This document shows, piece by piece, positions 24,548-29,154 of a DNA stretch of 29,154 nucleotides (position 1 is the stretch's first letter; the number at the start of each line of letters is the position of its first letter). This DNA comes from JAGMCF01 sp964398885 (GTDB lineage: Bacteria; Cloacimonadota; Cloacimonadia; JGIOTU-2): assembly GCA_964398885.1 (NCBI GenBank), contig CAYNOU010000029.1, positions 1 to 29,154 of the forward strand. Direction: 5' to 3'. The notes under the pieces were generated by a model. The model was not told the DNA's origin. It ran no database searches and saw only the letters and a program-made list of their open reading frames with translations. Position numbers and translations under genes: made by a program.

Positions 24548-24981
24548 AATATATGGTCATTCCTTTGAAGTATCATATCATATTCTTTATCAATTTCAGC
24601 AAGATACTTCTTAAAATTGTCAGGATTCCATAACGAGAAATAATTTCCCTCGCCTAAAATTATGGCTTTGTCAGTAATGTTTGCAATATCTAACAAGTTT
24701 TTCGGTAGAAGAATACGGCCTGGTCCTTCAACAGTAAGTAATGTCGCATAAATTCTAAATTTCTTTAACAAATCCTTCTCTTCGTCAGTTCCTTTTTCTA
24801 ACTTTGACTCTAAATCCTTCCATCTATCCCATGGAAAAATATAGATAGTATTTTGCCTTCCCCTAATTGCAATAACTTGCATTCGTGATGCTGAGGAAAA
24901 TAGTCTTCTAAAAGATTGTGGGATGCTGACTCTACGATTCGTTATAGAATTTTCAAATTGACCTAAAAAAGTGCCAGACAT
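24544..24981 (-). CDS. mraZ: Transcriptional regulator MraZ
   Basis: The ATG at 24981 is preceded by a strong GGAGG and gives 145 residues beginning MSGTFLGQFENSITN, as in the family. The two MraZ swapped-hairpin halves, FENSITNRRVSIPQSFRR and GRILLPKNLLDIA, are the tandem SpoVT/AbrB-like folds. MraZ is the first dcw gene and represses the operon through repeats in its promoter, and can affect RsmH levels. An in-frame ATG at 25041 lacks a ribosome-binding site and is not used. It is the first gene of a transcript that probably extends to ftsA or ftsZ. Confidence 0.94.
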   Translation of the reverse strand: MSGTFLGQFENSITNRRVSIPQSFRRLFSSASRMQVIAIRGRQNTIYIFPWDRWKDLESKLEKGTDEEKDLLKKFRIYATLLTVEGPGRILLPKNLLDIANITDKAIILGEGNYFSLWNPDNFKKYLAEIDKEYDMILQRNDHIL

Positions 24982-25329
24982 TATACCTCCATTAATACCA
25001 AAAAATGAATCATTTTGAATAATTTTGACATTTATAACCATTTAGGAAACTTTTTAGAGAAGTTGTCAAATTTTTTTTTATTTTTTTGTAAAATTTAACT
25101 AAATGTTTAAAAAAATATAGGACTGCAATAGATTTGACAAATGCTGTAATATGCTATGATAGTTTTACTTATAGAGAATTACAGGAATAATTAAGGTATT
25201 TTTATTAAAAAATTAGTAAACGAAAAAAACTTTATAAAGTGACAAACCTATGACACTTTTTACGAAACTTGGAATATTACGCAATGAAATATTTCAAAAA
25301 AATTTCAAAATAATCTGGAAATAAAAATG
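24982..25329. other. Intergenic region upstream of mraZ
   Basis: This AT-rich stretch should hold the dcw promoter. On the minus strand a perfect TTGACA lies at 25064-25069, but a good -10 at the usual distance is not evident. On the plus strand TTGACA (25134-25139) is followed by TATGAT (25155-25160) at a short spacing, or TGATAG at 17 bases. AAAGTG-N14-CACTTT near 25236-25260 could be a hairpin terminator for the amidohydrolase transcript, or for a plus-strand RNA. No MraZ box repeats are clear. Confidence 0.4.
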
Positions 25330-26922
25330 TTAAATTAAACTATTATAAACTATTTCTCCATCAATGACTGTCATATATGGGCTTGCACTAAGCCAAAAAG
25401 ATGAATCGTATTTTGTATAATCATCAATAACAATCAAATCAGCTAATTTGCCTTTAGTTATAGAACCAATCTTATCATCATTTTTTGAGCTATATGCAGC
25501 CCACAGTGTATATGACTTTATAGCCTCTTCAATTGTAATTCTCTGTTCAGGTATCCAGGTTAGATTATCAGGATTGCTTTGATATTTTCTTTCTATCGCA
25601 GAATAAATTCCTAGAAATGGATTGTGAGTTTCAATTGGCACATCCGAACCAAAACCAATTTTTGCACCATAATCCAAAAGTGAACGAAATGGATAGGAAT
25701 TTCTTTCATACTTACCCCAATATTTTTCAGCAATTTTTGCATCAAGACTGATATGTATTGGCTGCATAGAGCAAAATATTTTCTCGTCAGCAACTCTTTT
25801 CTGGTCAGATGGAATTATACATTGGCAATGTTCAATACGGTGTAAAAGCTTTTTATCGGCAAGTTCTTTATTTCTGTTTGCTTTAATAATTGCATTTATT
25901 ACGATATTATTACTTCTATCTCCAATGGAATGGGTAGAAGTAGAAATCCCATTTCTTCCTGCTTTTACAATCAAATCATAAAAGTCATCTTCACTTCTTA
26001 TTAAAATACCGTAATTAACTTTATTTTTCAAATACGGATGGAACATATACGCGGTTTGTGAACCAAGCGAGCCATCCATAAATAACTTCACGCCACCGAA
26101 TTTCAACCAATCATCCCCGGTATAAGATTTGATTCCATTTGCAATCATTTCGTCAAGCAATTCTAATGGAAAATGCCAACAAACTCTCATCTTGAGTTCG
26201 TCTTTATTTAATAATGAGGAGAATAGTTTATATGCATTTTCCCTTTCCATACTATGGATACCAGTTAAACCAAAACTATAAGCTTCAGTAATAGCTTCTT
26301 TTAACAATTTCTCTTGAATATCAAAAGGCAATTCAGGTCTGATATTATCTATCAATTTCCAGGCATTTTCGTACAAAAACCCATCTGGAGTTCCATCAGG
26401 GAAAAAGCCAATCTTTCCGCCAGCAGGATTTTCAGAATTTTTATTAATTCCCATTTTTTCTAATGCCTTTGAATTACACAAAAATGTATGCCTATCTTTA
26501 TTGGCTAAAGATACCGGTATATCAGGAAATATATCATCAATAAAATATCGATTAAATCCTCTACTATCTGGCCATATATTTTTGTTCCACCCAGTTCCAC
26601 TGACCCATTTTACATCAGATTTAATTGTCTGTTTGAAATCCAACAATTTTTGCCTTAATTCATCCATACTTTTCGTTTCGGAAAGATCAATTTTAGCTTT
26701 TGATAATGCATAATTTACAAAATGTGTATGTGTATCTATGAAGCCTGGAAGTAAAATCTTTCCTTTTAAATCGATTGTAATTGTATCTTTCGCTATTTCA
26801 AAATTTTGATTGCTTTTGTTTCCTACATATTCAATTTTGTTTCCTTTAACATAAACTGTATCAGCAAAAGGTTGTGACACATCTTGAGTTAAAACTTTTC
26901 CGTTATAAAATAAAATATTCAT
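25330..26922 (-). CDS. YtcJ-like amidohydrolase (amidohydrolase 3 family)
   Basis: This 530-residue metal-dependent hydrolase has an N-terminal beta-sandwich half (ILFYNGKVLTQD), the metal-site motif FIDTHTHFVN (His65, His67), GTGWNKNIWPDSRGFNRY, GGVKLFMDGSLGSQTAY, STHSIGDRSNN, HRIEHCQ and FGSDVPIETHNPF with the catalytic Asp. The C-terminal sandwich returns in GSITKGKLADLIVIDDY. This order is typical of the YtcJ/NfdA subgroup, which hydrolyses amides or N-formyl substrates. The actual substrate cannot be deduced. No signal peptide is visible, so it is cytoplasmic. It starts 23 bases after the tRNA-Gly and may share its promoter. The next minus-strand gene is mraZ. Confidence 0.92.
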   Translation of the reverse strand: MNILFYNGKVLTQDVSQPFADTVYVKGNKIEYVGNKSNQNFEIAKDTITIDLKGKILLPGFIDTHTHFVNYALSKAKIDLSETKSMDELRQKLLDFKQTIKSDVKWVSGTGWNKNIWPDSRGFNRYFIDDIFPDIPVSLANKDRHTFLCNSKALEKMGINKNSENPAGGKIGFFPDGTPDGFLYENAWKLIDNIRPELPFDIQEKLLKEAITEAYSFGLTGIHSMERENAYKLFSSLLNKDELKMRVCWHFPLELLDEMIANGIKSYTGDDWLKFGGVKLFMDGSLGSQTAYMFHPYLKNKVNYGILIRSEDDFYDLIVKAGRNGISTSTHSIGDRSNNIVINAIIKANRNKELADKKLLHRIEHCQCIIPSDQKRVADEKIFCSMQPIHISLDAKIAEKYWGKYERNSYPFRSLLDYGAKIGFGSDVPIETHNPFLGIYSAIERKYQSNPDNLTWIPEQRITIEEAIKSYTLWAAYSSKNDDKIGSITKGKLADLIVIDDYTKYDSSFWLSASPYMTVIDGEIVYNSLI

Positions 26923-26945
26923 ACCTACACCATAATAATAAAAAA

Positions 26946-27020
26946 TGGAGCGGGTAACGAGATTCGGACTCGCGACTCTTAGCTTGGGAAGCTAATACTC
27001 TACCACTGAGTTATACCCGC
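26946..27020 (-). tRNA. tRNA-Gly (anticodon CCC) with encoded CCA
   Basis: The minus strand folds into a complete cloverleaf: acceptor GCGGGTA/TACCCGC, D arm ACTC-AGTGGTA-GAGT, anticodon arm TTAGC-TTCCCAA-GCTAA (anticodon CCC, codon GGG), a 5-base variable region GAGTC, and T arm GCGAG-TCCGAAT-CTCGT with one G-T pair. Discriminator T is followed by an encoded CCA (26946-26948). A T-run follows immediately on the minus strand. The 75-base length includes CCA. Confidence 0.95.
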
Positions 27021-27034
27021 TCTTTTAATTAACT

Positions 27035-27040
27035 ATTATA
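27035..27040 (-). promoter_or_regulatory. TATAAT box upstream of the tRNA-Gly
   Basis: An exact TATAAT lies 14 bases upstream of the mature tRNA 5' end on the minus strand. A matching -35 hexamer is not obvious. It is the likely promoter of the tRNA and possibly of the amidohydrolase behind it. Confidence 0.5.
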
Positions 27041-27346
27041 TCGTTAATAACGAAATATGTATTACATAATATCAACAATATAGCAACAAAATATACAAAT
27101 TTCTTGGCATTTTTTAATTAAATGAAATGTTTAAAATTTTTTTATAAAAAATAAAATTAATATGAATATGTCAATAATTATTTTTATAACTTGTTAATTT
27201 TTTATTAATAAAAAGAACCAAATTCATTACAATAATTTATAAATTTTCCAATAAAATATAATTGTGTTCTTATAATCATCATCAGGTTAATAAAAATATT
27301 CTGTTGGTGTTTTTTCTAAAACAAAACATATATTTAATTAGGTTGG
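27041..27346. other. AT-rich gap without a gene
   Basis: Over 300 bases of very AT-rich DNA upstream of the tRNA. I see no coding frame, RNA or repeat in it. Confidence 0.55.
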
Positions 27347-27376
27347 AAAAAAAAGAGCCTGCAATCTCACAAGCTC
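27347..27376 (-). terminator. Rho-independent terminator downstream of hicBA
   Basis: On the minus strand GAGCTTG (27370-27376) pairs with CAGGCTC (27355-27361) around an 8-base loop, with one G-U pair in RNA, and is followed at once by eight T. This is a classical terminator and the second in tandem after hicA. Confidence 0.7.
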
Positions 27377-27437
27377 CAATCTTAATATTGTTTTGACTTT
27401 TTTATAATGTTATTTTCTAGTTTTTTTAAAACTAAAT

Positions 27438-27458
27438 AAAAAAGGGGGAATACTTCCC
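27438..27458 (-). terminator. Short terminator at the 3' end of the hicA frame
   Basis: On the minus strand GGGAA-GTA-TTCCC is followed by CC and six T. It begins one base after the last codon of the hicA reading frame. Confidence 0.65.
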
Positions 27459-27459
27459 G

Positions 27460-27690
27460 CTAACATTGCTTAAGATAACTAAAATATTCTTCTCGGCTCA
27501 TCTTAGCAGTTCGCATACATGATTATATTTCATCTAAAATAACTGAATCATGAGTTGGAATAATAATTGGATGAATACATCCTTTTTTTACATAAGCTCT
27601 ATGAGAACCCTTTTGACGCTTAAATTTAAAACCAGCTTTAAGGAAAATACATTCTACAATTTTCCAATGAATTGAGGTTATGCGTGGCAT
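27460..27690 (-). pseudogene. hicA: HicA mRNA-interferase toxin with an in-frame stop
   Basis: From the ATG at 27690 the frame reads MPRITSIHWKIVECIFLKAG, then FKFKRQKGSHRAYVKK with the catalytic histidine of the GSHR motif at residue 30, and IIIPTHDSVILDEI. It then meets TAA at 27523-27525 after 55 codons. The same frame continues for 20 codons as SCMRTAKMSREEYFSYLKQC, a recognisable HicA C-terminal helix, to TAG at 27460. So a single nonsense codon (or an unseen repair of it) divides the gene. HicA cleaves mRNA on ribosomes. The truncated form lacks the last helix and is probably inactive, although the catalytic part is present. The start overlaps the hicB stop by 13 bases. Automated callers may miss it because of its short first frame. 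Confidence 0.75.
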
Positions 27691-28001
27691 GGTTTACTAT
27701 CTGTAGTATCTGATAGAAGATAGAGTGGAATTGTGATAGAATCTTCTTCTTTAGCTCTATGAATTGATTTCTCACTTTTTGGAACATTTTTAAAACCACA
27801 TTCCTTTAATACAGCATCTAATGTTCCTTGCTCAAAACAGGTTTCAAGAAAAAGTGAAATTGATTCAATTAAATTCTTTTTAGCTTTGGGATAAGTTTCT
27901 CCGTGAGAATAGATATCTAATATGGGACATTTTGCAACATACCATTTTTCTTTTTTTGTAATTGCCAAAGGCAATTTAAATTTCATATTTAAAACTGCCA
28001 T
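27678..28001 (-). CDS. hicB: HicB antitoxin
   Basis: The 107-residue protein shows the HicB partial RNase-H-like fold: KFKLPLAITKKEKWYVAKCP, ILDIYSHGETYPKAKKNLIES and SISLFLETCFEQGTLDAVL. The C-terminal tail is Lys/Ser-rich with no clear HTH or RHH domain, so it probably inhibits HicA by occluding its active site, and repression may be indirect. GCGAGGT upstream is a suitable ribosome-binding site. The order is hicB then hicA with a 13-base overlap. The consensus promoter at 28061-28090 drives the pair. Confidence 0.88.
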   Translation of the reverse strand: MAVLNMKFKLPLAITKKEKWYVAKCPILDIYSHGETYPKAKKNLIESISLFLETCFEQGTLDAVLKECGFKNVPKSEKSIHRAKEEDSITIPLYLLSDTTDSKPCHA

Positions 28002-28060
28002 CTTATACCTCGCTTAATGCTTTCTTAGGTTTAAAAAAAATAATTTCTTATACAAAAAAT

Positions 28061-28090
28061 ATTATACTTTAATTAATTATTATTTGTCAA
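28061..28090 (-). promoter_or_regulatory. Consensus sigma70-type promoter of hicBA
   Basis: On the minus strand TTGACA (28085-28090), an 18-base AT-rich spacer and TATAAT (28061-28066) match both consensus boxes exactly. The start of transcription would be about 50 bases before the hicB ATG. AATTAATT in the spacer is a small palindrome. Confidence 0.8.
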
Positions 28091-28254
28091 ATTTATTAAA
28101 ATAAAAAAGATAATTTTTCTCGCCAACAACTTTGCATAATGTTATTATCTTGTGTAAATTTCATCTCTTATGTCCAGATTTCACAGTCATTTTTTTTCTT
28201 TACACTACCGTAATATTCTTCTAACAATTTTTTTATTTGTCTGATTGGTCTTCT

Positions 28255-28476
28255 TTATCCAATTTCTTTGTTATCTTTTTTAACATTTTCTGCTAAATCT
28301 GCTACTATATAATTTATATCATTTAATTTTTTATCTAACTCGGATAATAATCTTTTGTTTTTTACAACATAATTCCAAAGAATAATACCAATTATTAACA
28401 AAACAAGTAATAGAAAAAGAACCTGTGATATACTGTCTTTCATCTTTAACAATATAGTTGCCAGTGCAGTTTCCAT
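28255..28476 (-). CDS. Single-pass small membrane protein with coiled-coil tail
   Basis: This 73-residue product begins METALATILLKMKDSISQ. It has one membrane helix at about 18-36 (VLFLLLVLLIIGIILWNYVV) and a charged cytoplasmic or periplasmic coiled coil (LLSELDKKLNDINYIVADL). A strong GGAGG lies just before the ATG at 28476 and a promoter at 28523-28552, so it is very likely a real gene. It has no recognised family and could be an accessory of the neighbouring system or a stress-type small protein. The frame continues without interruption for 28 more codons after the TAA. Confidence 0.7.
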   Translation of the reverse strand: METALATILLKMKDSISQVLFLLLVLLIIGIILWNYVVKNKRLLSELDKKLNDINYIVADLAENVKKDNKEIG

Positions 28477-28522
28477 TTTTCCTCCAAATTAGTAAATGTT
28501 ATTAATCTACCAGCATAAAGAA

Positions 28523-28552
28523 AATATATTATAGAGCATTATTTTGTGTCAA
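28523..28552 (-). promoter_or_regulatory. Promoter of the small membrane protein gene
   Basis: On the minus strand a perfect TTGACA (28547-28552) is followed at 18 bases by TATATT (28523-28528). An alternative TATAAT lies closer at a non-standard spacing. The gene starts 46 bases downstream. Confidence 0.55.
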
Positions 28553-28662
28553 GTCTTCTTAATTTGTTAATTTTTACCATCATTTAAGCAAAATGCCTTT
28601 CTTTTAACCAATACACAACAAAAACTCGTTACTTCTTAAGCTTAATAAATTAATAAAAAAAT

Positions 28663-28800
28663 AATATGAAACGTTCATGTCCCGAAAAAAATCGGGACAC
28701 AAAGGAGAATGAAAATATCATTGTAAGCATTCCCAAGCTGGGGCTTGGGAATGAGTTTGTTTATTTTTTTTCTTTGTGCCTTTGTGGTTAGAAAGGATTT
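28663..28800. repeat. Composite repeat, modules A and B/C, copy 2
   Basis: Module A (AATATGAAACGTTCATGTCCC, palindrome TCCCGA-N6-TCGGGA at 28680-28697) is followed directly by module B with the 11-bp hairpin at 28728-28753 and the AT-rich tail CTTTGTGCCTTTGTGGT. Bases 28721-28755 are identical to 2320-2354, and module A resembles 1051-1100. It fills the gap between trmO and the small membrane protein gene together with plain AT-rich DNA (28553-28662). Confidence 0.75.
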
Positions 28801-28824
28801 ACATATGAAATCTTATCATTTCTT

Positions 28825-29154
28825 TCAATCATCAAAGTAATCTAATTTCATCTTGATGTCCAGAACAGGACTCCCATCAATTGCATCAAGACCTTCAACA
28901 TAGAGAGTTGTCCCCTCAATTTTTATTAATTTCACATCCTGAATTGCTATTTTGGAAAGCCTATGCGGGGTGCGTGAAGCAAAAACACCAACTTTCTTCC
29001 CATCATAACCTCTATTAAATACAGATTTAATCTGTCTTGTTTTATGAAGATAATAAATAATTGTTAAATACTTCTCATCTTCAAGTCTATACATAAATGG
29101 TTTCTGGGAAGGAATAAGTTCTATTCTGGATATATTACTGCCTCCATCAACACC
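28825..29154 (-). CDS. TrmO-like tRNA (t6A37-N6) methyltransferase, 5' end outside the window
   Basis: The frame is open to the window edge, giving at least 109 residues; the first visible residues are GVDGGSNISRIELIPSQKPF. The motif GVFASRTPHRLSKIAI matches the TrmO/YaeB (UPF0066) signature GxFxxRxPxRPNPI, and VEGLDAIDGSPVLDIK matches its second motif. TrmO methylates N6-threonylcarbamoyladenosine at position 37 of certain tRNAs with SAM. The second Pro-Asn-Pro part of the signature is diverged (LSKIA instead of PNPIG), so the specificity may differ. The C-terminal end is short (KLDYFDD). Confidence 0.8.
   Translation of the reverse strand, partial: GVDGGSNISRIELIPSQKPFMYRLEDEKYLTIIYYLHKTRQIKSVFNRGYDGKKVGVFASRTPHRLSKIAIQDVKLIKIEGTTLYVEGLDAIDGSPVLDIKMKLDYFDD

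Noticed and set aside
27460..28257. Stop-codon reassignment of TAA suggested by two in-frame continuations
   Set aside because: Well-conserved genes in the window (murC, murB, murD, mraY) end normally at TAA or TGA, so a changed code is not supported.

Overview
The window is AT-rich, densely packed bacterial DNA from an anaerobe. No ribosomal RNA or other taxonomic marker is present. The division/cell-wall cluster, the ferredoxin-carrying MinD ATPases and the many palindromic repeats suggest an uncultured lineage of the Cloacimonadota / WOR-3 / Marinimicrobia kind. That placement is inference.

Bases 1-5180, plus strand: an accessory metallo-cluster locus. Three small Gly/Arg-rich proteins (two of the DUF5320 type, one with a zinc ribbon) are followed by two MinD-like ATPases with an inserted 2[4Fe-4S] ferredoxin domain, a NifX/NifB-type cofactor-binding protein, an Mrp/NBP35 ATPase and a second NifX/NifB-type protein. 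There is no nitrogenase, so the locus probably handles Fe-S or another metal cofactor. Almost every gap holds structured palindromic repeats, and one repeat lies in frame inside the last gene.

Bases 5181-9050, minus strand from 5560: an AbiE-type toxin-antitoxin locus with an intact antitoxin but a frameshifted nucleotidyltransferase toxin, a lipoprotein with a PKD-like domain, and a small membrane protein of the YvlD/holin-4 type.

Bases 9079-24981, minus strand: an almost complete dcw cluster. In transcription order it is mraZ, rsmH, ftsL-like, ftsI, murF, mraY, murD, ftsW, murG, murC, murB, ftsQ, ftsA, ftsZ. Most junctions overlap or are separated by a few bases. murE is missing from its usual place between ftsI and murF. 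The cluster makes the lipid-II precursor (murB, C, D, F, mraY, murG) and builds the divisome (FtsZ, A, Q, L, W, I). FtsZ, FtsI and probably MurG contain in-frame palindromic segments related to the intergenic repeats.

Bases 24982-29154, minus strand: a YtcJ-like amidohydrolase directly behind a tRNA-Gly(CCC), a hicBA toxin-antitoxin pair whose toxin has an in-frame stop and which has a consensus promoter, a single-pass small membrane protein, and the 3' part of a trmO-like tRNA methyltransferase.

The most unusual signal is the repeat ecology. Palindromes with TCCCGA/TCGGGA cores and elements with ACCCCGTT/AACGGGGT ends sit both between genes and, kept in frame, inside conserved genes. This resembles the Rickettsia palindromic elements.
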